Source: an uncultured Bacteroidales bacterium
GTDB taxonomy: Bacteria > Bacteroidota > Bacteroidia > Bacteroidales > Paludibacteraceae
DNA length: 51,913 bases
Direction: 5' to 3'
Assembly: GCA_900318245.1 (NCBI GenBank)
Contig: ONJT01000018.1
Location: 1 to 51,913, forward strand
How positions within the stretch are numbered: the first letter of the stretch is position 1; each line of letters opens with the position of its first letter. The notes beneath the pieces are model-generated. The model ran no database searches and was not told where the DNA came from. It saw only the letters and a program-made list of their open reading frames with translations. A program made the position numbers and the translations under genes. Below, piece after piece: positions 17,565-25,964 of the stretch.

Positions 17565-18378
17565 AGATGTCTTTCGTAATAAGTATATCCGTATAACCTA
17601 AATCGGCGAGCATTGCAGATACTTCGGCGGGATAGGCTTCGTTAATTTCAAAAAAGAGGTATTTTCCTAACTTCAGCTCTGCTATTCTTCTATAGAACTT
17701 CAGCGGATCGGCGTCGGGGACAAAGAGGGCGGTGTGCGGTTCGAAATCCAAGACATTCGGGCGCATACCTTCTTTCTCGTGTTCGCATATGTACGGCGGA
17801 TTGGAGACGACAAGGTCGTATTGGTGAATGGTAAATGGTAAATGGTGATTTTTCTCGATGGAATCGGAGAAAATGTCTGCTACGTGAAAGGTTACTTCAA
17901 CACCATTACGCTTGGCATTCTCGCGGGCGACCTCAATCGCTTCGGAGGAGATATCGATGCCTGTCACCTGCCACTCCGGGTGGGCTTTCTTGAGAGCGAT
18001 CGCGATACAACCGCTTCCTGTTCCTACGTCCAGGACACGGCAATTGGTAATTGGTAATTGGTAATTGGTAATTTTCTCCACCAGTTCTGCTGTCTCAGGT
18101 CTCGGAATGAGGGTCGCAGGAGTGACTTTGAGGTCTAACCCGCGCCATTCGGTGTGCCCGAAAATGTACTGAATCGGCTCAAAATGCAACAATCTGTCGA
18201 TCACCTCTTGCACATGTGCAAAATTTTTTGTAATTTTGCAGCCGCTTAGGATTTGGGAGCGAGAGAGACCTGTTTCTTCTTCCACTATCCACCAAGCCAA
18301 GGCCTTTGCCTCATCCTTCGGGTAGGCGGATTCCAATTGGGATTGGATATTGGATATTTGCCATTGGTCATTGGTCAT
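17524..18378 (-). CDS. prmC: PrmC, release factor glutamine methyltransferase
   Basis: 284 residues from the ATG at 18378, chosen because the promoter at 18396-18427 would leave the longer frame untranscribed. It has the SAM-binding motif VLDVGTGSGCIAIAL and the catalytic VVSNPPYICEHE (NPPY). It methylates the glutamine of the GGQ motif in peptide-chain release factors. The gene carries three short tandem repeats: TTGGTAA x4 (18044-18071) coding ITNYQLP-like residues, a GGTAAAT-type x4 (17823-17850) coding HHLPFTIHQ just before NPPY, and a related run at the 5' end (MTNDQWQISNIQ). These sit in loops where PrmC length usually varies. Confidence 0.92.
   Translation of the reverse strand: MTNDQWQISNIQSQLESAYPKDEAKALAWWIVEEETGLSRSQILSGCKITKNFAHVQEVIDRLLHFEPIQYIFGHTEWRGLDLKVTPATLIPRPETAELVEKITNYQLPITNCRVLDVGTGSGCIAIALKKAHPEWQVTGIDISSEAIEVARENAKRNGVEVTFHVADIFSDSIEKNHHLPFTIHQYDLVVSNPPYICEHEKEGMRPNVLDFEPHTALFVPDADPLKFYRRIAELKLGKYLFFEINEAYPAEVSAMLADLGYTDILITKDIYGKARIIEGRMVG
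17823..17850. repeat. Heptamer short tandem repeat, 4 units, inside prmC
   Basis: Four consecutive heptamers (GGTGAAT, GGTAAAT, GGTAAAT, GGTGATT). In the prmC frame they encode residues of a loop just before the NPPY motif. Confidence 0.85.
18044..18071. repeat. Heptamer short tandem repeat, 4 perfect TTGGTAA units, inside prmC
   Basis: Four perfect copies of TTGGTAA. On the coding strand they give the period-7 peptide ITNYQLP, immediately before the SAM-binding motif. Confidence 0.9.
18207..18238 (+). promoter_or_regulatory. Possible ribD promoter inside prmC
   Basis: CTTG (18207-18210), 20-base spacer, TAATTTTG (18231-18238) on the plus strand. If used, it would give ribD a ~170-base leader running antisense to the prmC 5' end. 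The -33 box has one mismatch. Confidence 0.4.
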
Positions 18379-18380
18379 TG
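18337..18380. repeat. Degenerate heptamer repeat at the 5' end of prmC
   Basis: Runs of GATTGGA/TATTGGA and ATTGGTC/ATTGGTC make up the first codons of prmC and include its start codon. Confidence 0.6.
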
Positions 18381-18395
18381 CTTTCAAATTTGCTG

Positions 18396-18427
18396 CAAAG
18401 ATACTACAAAAAAATGGAATACGCAAA
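18396..18427 (-). promoter_or_regulatory. prmC-recX promoter
   Basis: Minus strand: TTTG (18424-18427), 20-base spacer, TATCTTTG (18396-18403), ~15 bases before the prmC ATG. The -33 box lies within the first codons of ribD. Confidence 0.75.
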
Positions 18428-19454
18428 TTTTATCGCACGATGTATTGAAATAGCCCGTCGCGGGGAGTATTTCGTAGCGCCGAATCCGATGGTGGGTGCG
18501 GTGCTCGTTCGCAACAGCGACGAACAGATTCTCGCCGAAGGATGGCACGAGCGATACGGCGAAGGACACGCGGAGGTGAACTGCTTCAAGGCGGCGGAAT
18601 CCCGAGACACCGAGATCCAGGACTACCGGGATTGTACGCTCTTTGTCTCGCTCGAGCCATGCAGTCATTACGGCAAGACGCCGCCCTGCGCGAAGCTGAT
18701 CATCGAGAAAGGTGTCGGGCGCGTGGTGGTCGGCATGCTCGACCCGAATCCGCTGGTAGCCGGCAAAGGCGTGAAGATGCTCCGCGACGCAGGTATCGAA
18801 GTGGTAGTCGGCGTGCTAGAGAACGAATGCCGCGAACTGAACAAACGCTTCCTGTGCCTGCACGAGAAGCACCGCCCGTACGTGATTCTGAAATGGGCAG
18901 AGACTGCCGACGGATTCCTTGACCGTAACCGTCGGATTGGTAAAGGGTCAATGGTAAATAGTGAGCACCTGAACGGCGCGTTAGCGATCTCGACGCCGGA
19001 GACGAAGAAGATCGTGCATAAGATGCGGGCGGAGAATATGGCGATTATGGTAGGCACGAACACGGTGCTGCTCGATAACCCGCGTCTGCTCAATACCCAC
19101 TGGGAGGGCCGCAACCCCATCCGCGTGACGCTCGACCGGCACAGCCGTATTCCTGCCGATGCTCGGATTTTCTCCGATGGAACCGAGACGATCGTATATC
19201 GCGACCGCACCGACTGGCCGTTCGTGCTGGCGGATTTAGCGAGCCGGAATATCCACTCGATACTCGTAGAAGGCGGCGCGCAGTTGCTGGGACATATTCT
19301 CGAGACCGGCATATGGGACGAGATACACGTGGAGGTGGCGCCGGAGATCACGATAGGCGCGGGCGTGGCGGCGCCGAAGGTCGATTTGCCGGAGGCGTAT
19401 GAGACGGTGGACGGGCATCGGTTGTACACGATAACAAAAAATAAATTTGCGTAA
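18414..19454 (+). CDS. ribD: RibD, bifunctional riboflavin deaminase/reductase
   Basis: 346 residues from the ATG at 18414; the ORF extends upstream only by chance through the prmC region. The N-terminal deaminase domain has the zinc site HAEVNCF and EPCSHYGKTPPC. The C-terminal reductase domain begins ~150 (YVILKWAETADGFLD) and includes MVGTNTVLLDNPRL and LVEGGAQLLG. The enzyme carries out the second and third steps of riboflavin synthesis from the GTP-derived pyrimidine. Residues KGSMVNSEHLNGAL replace the usual shorter linker before ISTPET and come from a GGTCAATGGTAAATAGTGAG stretch resembling the tandem repeats elsewhere in the window. Divergent from prmC. Confidence 0.93.
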   Translation: MEYANFIARCIEIARRGEYFVAPNPMVGAVLVRNSDEQILAEGWHERYGEGHAEVNCFKAAESRDTEIQDYRDCTLFVSLEPCSHYGKTPPCAKLIIEKGVGRVVVGMLDPNPLVAGKGVKMLRDAGIEVVVGVLENECRELNKRFLCLHEKHRPYVILKWAETADGFLDRNRRIGKGSMVNSEHLNGALAISTPETKKIVHKMRAENMAIMVGTNTVLLDNPRLLNTHWEGRNPIRVTLDRHSRIPADARIFSDGTETIVYRDRTDWPFVLADLASRNIHSILVEGGAQLLGHILETGIWDEIHVEVAPEITIGAGVAAPKVDLPEAYETVDGHRLYTITKNKFA

Positions 19455-19477
19455 TTCAAAATTATTTTGTAATTTTG
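19446..19477 (+). promoter_or_regulatory. Promoter of the chaperone/OstA operon
   Basis: TTTG (19446-19449), 20-base spacer, TAATTTTG (19470-19477), ~20 bases before the ATG at 19498. It overlaps the last codons of ribD. Confidence 0.8.
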
Positions 19478-19497
19478 CACCCGCAAATAGAAACGAT

Positions 19498-20331
19498 ATG
19501 AAACGAACTTGGATTATAGTGGCCGCGATGGCATGTTTCTTGCTCTACGGATGTCAGGCGTTTGAGAAGAAGCAGCAATCCGGAGCGGCGGTGGAGTTGA
19601 ACGGACATTATCTGTACCGCTCGACCTTGGATTCGCTGACTTTAGGCATGAATAGCGAAGACAGTCTGCGTGCGGCGCAGCAGTATATCCGCCAATGGGC
19701 GCAGGATATCTTGCTGTACGATGCGACGATGTCGCATACGAATACGCAGATAGAGACCATGGTAGAGGACTATCGCCGGACGCTATACGCGCAGGCGTAC
19801 GAGGAGCGCTTGGTGGACAAACGGATGTCGAAAACGATCACGGACAGCACGGTGCTGGCGCTCTATCAACAGATGCCGGAGCGATTCAAACTCGACGAGA
19901 GTATCATGAAAGGTATGCTGGTCGTGGTGCCGTCCGATGCACCGAATATCCAGAAGTTGCGCCAATGGATGGCAGCGCAGTCGCTGGACAAAATCGAGAA
20001 ATATGCGTACCAGAACGCCAGCGGCTATGAACTGTTCACCGAGCAATGGAAGACGACGACGGAGATCATCCGGTTAGTGCCGATGGAGCGCGCCGACTTG
20101 GAGAACCGCTTGAAAGGGACGAACCACATAGAAGTGGCGGATTCATCGAAGATTTATCTGCTGCAGATCACGGATAAGAACATGCGCGGCGAGGCGATGC
20201 CGGTGGAGTACGCCCGTCCGCAGATAGAGCAAATCATACTCAATGCCCGCCGGGTGGAGTTCATGCGCAAAGAGCGCGAACGACTCTACAACGAGGCCAT
20301 ACAAGAACGAAAAATACATTTCTATGAATAG
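19498..20331 (+). CDS. Lipoprotein related to periplasmic SurA/PpiD-type chaperones
   Basis: 277 residues. The ATG at 19498 is chosen because it follows the promoter and begins a lipoprotein signal (LLYGC, Cys at ~19). The body is helical and charged (QQYIRQWAQDILLYD, MVEDYRRTLYAQAYEERLVD) like the N-terminal chaperone part of SurA/PpiD. It lacks clear parvulin active-site residues. In other Bacteroidales, two or three such proteins precede an OstA-like gene, as here. Likely an envelope chaperone for outer-membrane proteins. The last codons overlap the next gene's start by 8 bases. Confidence 0.75.
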   Translation: MKRTWIIVAAMACFLLYGCQAFEKKQQSGAAVELNGHYLYRSTLDSLTLGMNSEDSLRAAQQYIRQWAQDILLYDATMSHTNTQIETMVEDYRRTLYAQAYEERLVDKRMSKTITDSTVLALYQQMPERFKLDESIMKGMLVVVPSDAPNIQKLRQWMAAQSLDKIEKYAYQNASGYELFTEQWKTTTEIIRLVPMERADLENRLKGTNHIEVADSSKIYLLQITDKNMRGEAMPVEYARPQIEQIILNARRVEFMRKERERLYNEAIQERKIHFYE

Positions 20332-21664
20332 ACTAAAGGCAATGGTTATACTCGCCTTCTTCGCCCTTACGACGCAGGCGCAAGTGATTGACGAGGTGAT
20401 ATGGGTAGTAGGCGACGAGGCGATCTTACGCAGCGAAGTGGAAGAAGAGCGTCTTCGTGCGCAGTACGAAGGACAGCAACTCGCGGGTGATCCGTATTGC
20501 GTCATCCCTGAGCAACTCGCCGTGCAGAAACTCTACTTACACCAGGCGGAGTTGGACTCCATCGAGACGAGTGAGTCGACGGTGAGTTACCAGGTGGACA
20601 TGCGAATGAACTACTACATCAACCAGATCGGGTCGAAGGAGAAGATGGAGGAATATTTCCGCAAGACGAGTAGTGAGATTCGCGAAGAGATGATGACGGC
20701 GGTGCGCAACCAGATGATTATCCAACAGATGCAGCAGAAACTGACGTCGAACATCAAACCGACGCCGGCGGAGATCCGCCGTTACTATAACTCGCTGCCG
20801 CTGGATTCGATCCCGATGATGCCGGCGCAGGTGGAGGTGCAGATTCTGAGTTTTGAACCTGCCGTGCCGACGGAGGAGACGGAACGTATCAAGCAGCGTC
20901 TGCGTGAGTTCACCGAGCGCGTACAGAGCGGCAAAGCCGATTTCAGCATGTTAGCCCGCCTCTATTCGGAGGATACGGAGAGTGCGAAGCGCGGCGGTGA
21001 GTTGGGTTTTGTCGGCAAGGGTCAGCTGGTGCCGGAGTTCGCGGAGGTGGCGTTTAACATGAACGACCCCAAGCGCGTGAGTCGTATCGTGAAGACTGAG
21101 TACGGCTATCATATCATCCAACTCATCGAGAAAAAAGGCGACCGTATCAACTGCCGTCATATCTTGCTTCGTCCCCGTATCAGCGCGAGCGACAAGATCA
21201 AAGCGATCGAGCGTCTGGACAGTATCCGCAGTTTTGTGCTGCTGGACAGCATGCAGTTCGAGCAGGCGGTGATCCGCTATTCGGAAGACAAGAACACGGT
21301 GATGAACGCCGGCCTGATGATCAACCCCAATACGGGTGGCAGTCGGTTTGAGTACCAGGAGTTGGCACCCGAGATCGCCAAGCAGATTTACACGATGCAG
21401 GAAGGCGAGATCTCGCAGCCGTTCGTGATGATGGACCAGTCGAAGAACCGCGAGGTATGCGCTATCGTGCGGCTGAAGAAGAAGACCGACGTGCACCGCG
21501 CGAACCTCACCGATGACTTCCAGACTATCAAAGCGATGCTTGAGGCCCAGAAAGGGCAGGAGCTGCTGCGCGAGTGGATCCTTAAGAAACAGAAGACGAC
21601 GTATGTGCAGATCTCGCCGGAGTGGCAAGGCTGCGACTTTGAATATCCGGGGTGGGTACATTAA
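20324..21664 (+). CDS. SurA-like periplasmic peptidyl-prolyl isomerase
   Basis: 446 residues from the ATG at 20324. Signal peptide 1-20 (LTTQAQ). The N-terminal chaperone segment begins VIDEVIWVVGDEAILRSEVE, the typical SurA start. Parvulin-type domains: the first at ~175-285 (FSMLARLYSEDTESAKRGGE, LGFVGKGQLVPEFAEVAF, TEYGYHIIQLIEKKGD), the second more degenerate at ~285-390. It helps outer-membrane barrel proteins reach the BAM machinery. Translationally coupled to its neighbours on both sides (8- and 13-base overlaps). A good partner for the many barrels and surface proteins in this window. Confidence 0.9.
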   Translation: MNRLKAMVILAFFALTTQAQVIDEVIWVVGDEAILRSEVEEERLRAQYEGQQLAGDPYCVIPEQLAVQKLYLHQAELDSIETSESTVSYQVDMRMNYYINQIGSKEKMEEYFRKTSSEIREEMMTAVRNQMIIQQMQQKLTSNIKPTPAEIRRYYNSLPLDSIPMMPAQVEVQILSFEPAVPTEETERIKQRLREFTERVQSGKADFSMLARLYSEDTESAKRGGELGFVGKGQLVPEFAEVAFNMNDPKRVSRIVKTEYGYHIIQLIEKKGDRINCRHILLRPRISASDKIKAIERLDSIRSFVLLDSMQFEQAVIRYSEDKNTVMNAGLMINPNTGGSRFEYQELAPEIAKQIYTMQEGEISQPFVMMDQSKNREVCAIVRLKKKTDVHRANLTDDFQTIKAMLEAQKGQELLREWILKKQKTTYVQISPEWQGCDFEYPGWVH

Positions 21665-23172
21665 TCTTCATATTGCTGCAGACGATGGTGTATCTGGAGC
21701 GGTCGGAGACGCTGAGTTTTGATCAAGAGCGTATCGCCGACGCGCAGATACTGAAGGGAAACGTGCGTTTTCGGCACGACGATGCCCTCATGTACTGCGA
21801 CAGCGCCTATTTCTACGAGACGACGAACTCGCTGGACGCTTTCGGACATGTGCGCTTTGAGCAAGGCGACACCTTACAAGGGTTCTGCGATAAGCTGTAC
21901 TATAACGGCAATACCAAGCTCGCGCGTATGCGCCGGCATGTTCGTCTGGTGCACGGGCGCGAGCAGGAGAACCCCACCGTGCTGACGACCGACAGTCTGA
22001 ACTACGACCGGGCACGAGGCGTAGCGTATTACTACACGGGCGGCATCGTCAAGGACTCGCTCAACACCCTTGTCTCCGTGCGCGGGCAGTATGTGCCGAA
22101 CACCAAGCAGGCGCTGTTCAGCCAGGAAGTACATCTGACCAATCCCAACTTCGTACTCACGAGTGATACTTTGATCTATCATACGGATACGAAAGTAGCG
22201 AATATCGTCAGTCCGACCACCATCGTGTACGAAGAAGAAACAACGATCACCACCTCGCGCGGCTGGTATAATACGGAGAACGAGCAGTCAATGCTCCTGG
22301 ACCGCTCGCTGGTGAAGCATAAAGACGGCAAGTCGATGACGGGCGACACGATCTATTACGACAAGCATATCGGTTTTGGCCAGGTGTTAGGCCATATGGA
22401 GATGCGCGACACGGCGCAGCGGGCGACGCTCTACGGCGAGTACGGCCAGATGTACGAAAAAGACAGCCGCGGCTATGCGACGGACAGTGCGCTGATGGTG
22501 GACTGGTCGGATAGTGCACATATCGCCTATATACACGCCGACACGCTGTTCACGGAGGAGTTGCATTTCGCGGACTCGGCGCTGGCGGACAGCACCTATC
22601 GCCGCGTGCGGGCGCACCACGGCGCGCGCATCTACCGCGACGACATGCAGATGGTGTGCGATTCGATGGTGTATCTGGGTTCGGACTCGACGATCCACCT
22701 CTATACCAAACCTATCTGCTGGAGCGAGAACCAACAGATCGCGGCGGACAGCATCATCGTCTATATCGTCAACGGCACAGTGGACCATGCCGTCGGCGCA
22801 CCGAATGCGATATGCGTGATGCAAGACACGCTCGATATCTTCAACCAGATGAGCGGCAAAGAGATCACGGCGTATCTGACGGACGGCGAGGTGCATACGA
22901 TAGACGTGAGCGGCAATGCCCTGACGATCTACTATCCGAAGGATGAGTACGACGGGAGCTATTCGGGCTTGAACACGACGGAGAGCAGTTATATCCGGGC
23001 GTATGTGAAAAACCGGAATATCTACCGCCTGCGGTTCACCAAAGAGACAACTGGTATTATGTTTCCGTTGGATCAGATTCCCAGTGGAGCCGACCGACTG
23101 GCGGACTTCTTCTGGGCAGACGACATACGACCGATCAGTCCGGAGGATGTATTCCGGAGAGTTAATGAATGA
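21652..23172 (+). CDS. OstA-like (LptA/LptD N-terminal type) protein
   Basis: 506 residues if the GTG at 21652 is the start; the next ATG is at 21685. The N-terminus is short for a signal peptide (GTLIFILLQ), so the exact start is uncertain. The rest is a series of beta-strand repeats (LKGNVRFRHDDALMYCDSAY, LDAFGHVRFEQGDTLQGFCD, LTTDSLNYDRARGVAYYY), as in the OstA-like domain of LPS-transport proteins, followed by a second set with long Asp/Ser-rich strands. Known relatives carry lipopolysaccharide across the periplasm. The location next to SurA-like genes supports an outer-membrane biogenesis operon. Confidence 0.85.
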   Translation: MGTLIFILLQTMVYLERSETLSFDQERIADAQILKGNVRFRHDDALMYCDSAYFYETTNSLDAFGHVRFEQGDTLQGFCDKLYYNGNTKLARMRRHVRLVHGREQENPTVLTTDSLNYDRARGVAYYYTGGIVKDSLNTLVSVRGQYVPNTKQALFSQEVHLTNPNFVLTSDTLIYHTDTKVANIVSPTTIVYEEETTITTSRGWYNTENEQSMLLDRSLVKHKDGKSMTGDTIYYDKHIGFGQVLGHMEMRDTAQRATLYGEYGQMYEKDSRGYATDSALMVDWSDSAHIAYIHADTLFTEELHFADSALADSTYRRVRAHHGARIYRDDMQMVCDSMVYLGSDSTIHLYTKPICWSENQQIAADSIIVYIVNGTVDHAVGAPNAICVMQDTLDIFNQMSGKEITAYLTDGEVHTIDVSGNALTIYYPKDEYDGSYSGLNTTESSYIRAYVKNRNIYRLRFTKETTGIMFPLDQIPSGADRLADFFWADDIRPISPEDVFRRVNE

Positions 23173-23214
23173 GTGAATGAGTGAATGAGAGAATTAGTGA
23201 ATTAGTGAAAATAT
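23167..23214. repeat. Octamer tandem repeat at the OstA stop / barrel start junction
   Basis: Six octamers (GAATGAGT x2, GAATGAGA, GAATTAGT x2, GAAAATAT) fill the whole intergenic gap. The first contains the OstA stop codon and the last runs into the ATG at 23213. Confidence 0.85.
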
Positions 23215-23962
23215 GAAAAAGAGTTTAGTAACATTGATGATGGTTGTCCTGGCGGCAAGTGCATTTGCTGTGGACATCCCCAAACAGGGTTTTGGTTTTC
23301 AGATTGGTTGGGCACAGCCGATCTTGCGACTGAATAGTCCGACGTCTAAAGACACCTTGGCGAACACCGTCAAACTGCACGGTTTCAAAGTAGGTGTGGT
23401 ATATGACGCCAGTTATGTAGCGGGTTTTGGTAGCACGATCGGATTGAACTATACCTTCGGTATGGCCAACAGCGGATGGAGTTCGAAATATTCGTTCAAC
23501 GACTATCCGAAGACGCGTTCGCTCATCATGTACCACCAGTTGGAGTTGTTCGTCGACTGGCAGTATAAGTTCGAAGTGGCCAAAGAGACGTACTTGATGC
23601 TCTACACCGGTCCTTCGCTGCAGTGCGGATTGGATTTCACGATGCGTATTGACCGCCAGGAGTGGGACCCGATCACGGACGTGGTGACGACGATCTACGG
23701 CGAGCGCTTCAATGCGTATAACGTAGGCAATGACGATCTGGATCCGGTGCATAAGACGGCCGACAACGCCCTAAAGCGTCTGAATGTGACCTGGGGTGTC
23801 GGTGCGGGCTTCCAGTACAAGCGCTATTTCCTGCGCGGCGGTTATGACTTCGGTTTGATCAACCCGTACAAGAATGCAGATTTCTCTACCGGCAACCACA
23901 CCCGCGGACGCTTGGACCAATGGAATATCAAACTCGGCGTTTATCTCTGGTACACGGACTAA
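23213..23962 (+). CDS. Small outer-membrane beta-barrel protein
   Basis: 249 residues. Signal peptide 1-19 (SAFAV). Strands with alternating glycine and aromatics (QGFGFQIGWAQPILRL, FGSTIGLNYTFGMANSGW, VGAGFQYKRYFLRGGYDFGL) end NIKLGVYLWYTD. It is a PorT/OmpX-type barrel of the family usually annotated as porin-family. It is in the chaperone/OstA operon, directly ahead of dnaG with a 1-base gap. A role in envelope assembly is plausible; substrate unknown. Confidence 0.75.
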   Translation: MKKSLVTLMMVVLAASAFAVDIPKQGFGFQIGWAQPILRLNSPTSKDTLANTVKLHGFKVGVVYDASYVAGFGSTIGLNYTFGMANSGWSSKYSFNDYPKTRSLIMYHQLELFVDWQYKFEVAKETYLMLYTGPSLQCGLDFTMRIDRQEWDPITDVVTTIYGERFNAYNVGNDDLDPVHKTADNALKRLNVTWGVGAGFQYKRYFLRGGYDFGLINPYKNADFSTGNHTRGRLDQWNIKLGVYLWYTD

Positions 23963-23963
23963 G

Positions 23964-25940
23964 ATGATTCCACGTGAAGTCATAGAGCGCATCCATGCGG
24001 CCGCCAAGATCGAGGAGGTCGTAAGCGACTACGTCACGCTCCGCAAGCGCGGCGCGAACCTCATCGGTCTCTGTCCTTTCCACAACGAGAAGACGGGTTC
24101 GTTTACCGTCAGTCCGTCGAAGGGTATCTATAAATGCTTCGGCTGCGGCGTGAGTGGAAATGCCGTCGGCTTCATCATGGAGATCGAGCAGTGCAGCTAT
24201 GTCGATGCCCTTAAGCAACTCGGAAAGAAATACCACATCGAGGTGCCGGAACGTGAGATGACGGCTGAGGAACAGCAGCGACAGGACAATCGCGAGTCGA
24301 TGTTCATCGTCAATGAGTTTGCCAATAAATGGTTTCAGGACCAGTTATGGGAGACGAAGGAAGGGAAGGCGATCGGACTGAGTTATTTCCGCGAACGCGG
24401 ACTGCGCGACGACATCATCCGTAAGTACCAACTCGGCTATTCGCCCGAGAAAGGCAGTCCCTTGGCTGCGGCGCTGAAGAAGAAAGGCTTCAAGGAGGAG
24501 TTCGTCACCAATAATGTGGACACGAAGATCGGTGTCGGCGTGGTAGGCAAGAGCGAAGACGGCCGTCTCTATGACCGCTTCCGCGACCGCGTCATCTTCC
24601 CGATCTTCACCGTCAGCGGCAAACCTGTTGCCTTTGCCGGTCGTATCCTCAAGAAAAAAGACAATGTCGGCAAGTACGTCAACTCGCCCGACAGTCTGAT
24701 CTATTCGAAGACCAACGAGTTATACGGTCTTTTCCAGGCCAAACAAGCTATCGCGCGGGCGGACATGTGCTACCTGGTAGAGGGCCAGATGGACGTCATC
24801 TCTATGCACCAGTCGGGTATAGAGAATGTCGTCGCCAGTGGCGGAACGGCATTGACGAAGCCCCAGATACGGCTTATCCAGCGCTTCACGAGTAATATCA
24901 CCGTGCTGTACGACGGCGATGCGGCGGGTATCCACGCGGCGCTGCGCGGTATCGACATGTTCCTCGAGGAGGGCTTTAACGTGAAGGTGGTGCTGCTGCC
25001 CGACGGCGAAGACCCCGACAGCTACGCACAGAGCCACGATTCGACGGAGTTTATCCGCTACATCGAAGAGCACCAGACGGACTTCATCCGCTTCAAGTCG
25101 GCGCTGTTGAGCAAGGACGCGGGTGATGATCCCCAGAAACGCGCGGCGCTCATCAAGGATATCACCTCTTCTATCGCCATCATTCCGGACTTGATCACGC
25201 GCCAGGTGTATATCAAAGACAGCGCGGAGCGACTCCATATGAGCGAGAAAGTGCTGACGGTGGAGGTGATGAACCTGCGCCGCAAGAAAGCCGAAGAGCG
25301 CGCCAAGGCGAAGGAACACGCGGAGACGGAGCAAGCTACTACGGTGACTGTAGAGCAAGAGGTTCCGAGTACTCCGAATACTCCGAATAATCCGAGTACT
25401 CCGATAGCTCTCAAGAAGCCGAAGACGGCGCTGGAACAGAACTACTATAACCTGCTGCAGCTGGTGGTTCGCTACGGCGAGCGACCGATGGAAGTGGAAG
25501 GCACGATCTACACGATCGGCGAGATCATCATCTACACCCTCGAAGGCGATGAGATCCAACCGCCCCAACCGGTGTATCAGACCATCATTGATGAGTTCAA
25601 ACAACATTACAAAGAGCCGAACTTCCAGGCAGAGACCTTCTTTAAGTTCCACCCCGATCCGGCAGTCAGTGCCTTGGCGGTCGATATGATCGCGGCACAA
25701 TACCGAGAGGGAGCGCCCAAAGAAGAGACGCGTCTGGGTGAACTGGTGACGCAGTTGCTCTACGAGATCAAACTGACGGTCATCAACATGCAGATCACGG
25801 ACCTGGAGGCGGAACTCAAAGAGGCGCAAGCGAAGAACGATGTGGATCGCCAGCTGTTGCTGCTGCAACACCACCCGCAACTGCTCGCGCAGAGAAACGA
25901 GATATGCAAGATTCTCGGAAACCGCATCATCAACCTCTGA
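23964..25940 (+). CDS. dnaG: DNA primase DnaG
   Basis: 658 residues from the ATG at 23964, one base after the preceding stop. CHC2 zinc finger CPFHNEKTGSFTVSP ... CFGCG at ~40-65. The N-terminal catalytic core continues through YDRFRDRVIFPIF. TOPRIM domain with YLVEGQMDVIS and VLYDGDAAGIHAA. The helicase-binding C-terminal part (~440-658) is helical. It synthesises RNA primers at the replication fork. A nonamer repeat at 25362-25406 codes the Pro-rich linker VPSTPNTPNNPSTPI between core and C-terminal domain. Four heptamers lie across its stop codon. Confidence 0.95.
   Translation: MIPREVIERIHAAAKIEEVVSDYVTLRKRGANLIGLCPFHNEKTGSFTVSPSKGIYKCFGCGVSGNAVGFIMEIEQCSYVDALKQLGKKYHIEVPEREMTAEEQQRQDNRESMFIVNEFANKWFQDQLWETKEGKAIGLSYFRERGLRDDIIRKYQLGYSPEKGSPLAAALKKKGFKEEFVTNNVDTKIGVGVVGKSEDGRLYDRFRDRVIFPIFTVSGKPVAFAGRILKKKDNVGKYVNSPDSLIYSKTNELYGLFQAKQAIARADMCYLVEGQMDVISMHQSGIENVVASGGTALTKPQIRLIQRFTSNITVLYDGDAAGIHAALRGIDMFLEEGFNVKVVLLPDGEDPDSYAQSHDSTEFIRYIEEHQTDFIRFKSALLSKDAGDDPQKRAALIKDITSSIAIIPDLITRQVYIKDSAERLHMSEKVLTVEVMNLRRKKAEERAKAKEHAETEQATTVTVEQEVPSTPNTPNNPSTPIALKKPKTALEQNYYNLLQLVVRYGERPMEVEGTIYTIGEIIIYTLEGDEIQPPQPVYQTIIDEFKQHYKEPNFQAETFFKFHPDPAVSALAVDMIAAQYREGAPKEETRLGELVTQLLYEIKLTVINMQITDLEAELKEAQAKNDVDRQLLLLQHHPQLLAQRNEICKILGNRIINL
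25362..25406. repeat. Nonamer tandem repeat, 5 units, in dnaG linker
   Basis: Five nonamers of the ACTCCGAAT type, in frame, coding (S/N)-T/N-P triplets between the primase core and the C-terminal domain. Confidence 0.85.
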
Positions 25941-25964
25941 CCACTGACTACTGACTACTGCATG
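25937..25964. repeat. Heptamer tandem repeat, 4 units, at the dnaG / radical SAM junction
   Basis: CTGACCA, CTGACTA, CTGACTA, CTGCATG. The first unit supplies the dnaG stop codon and the last contains the ATG of the radical SAM gene. Confidence 0.85.
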
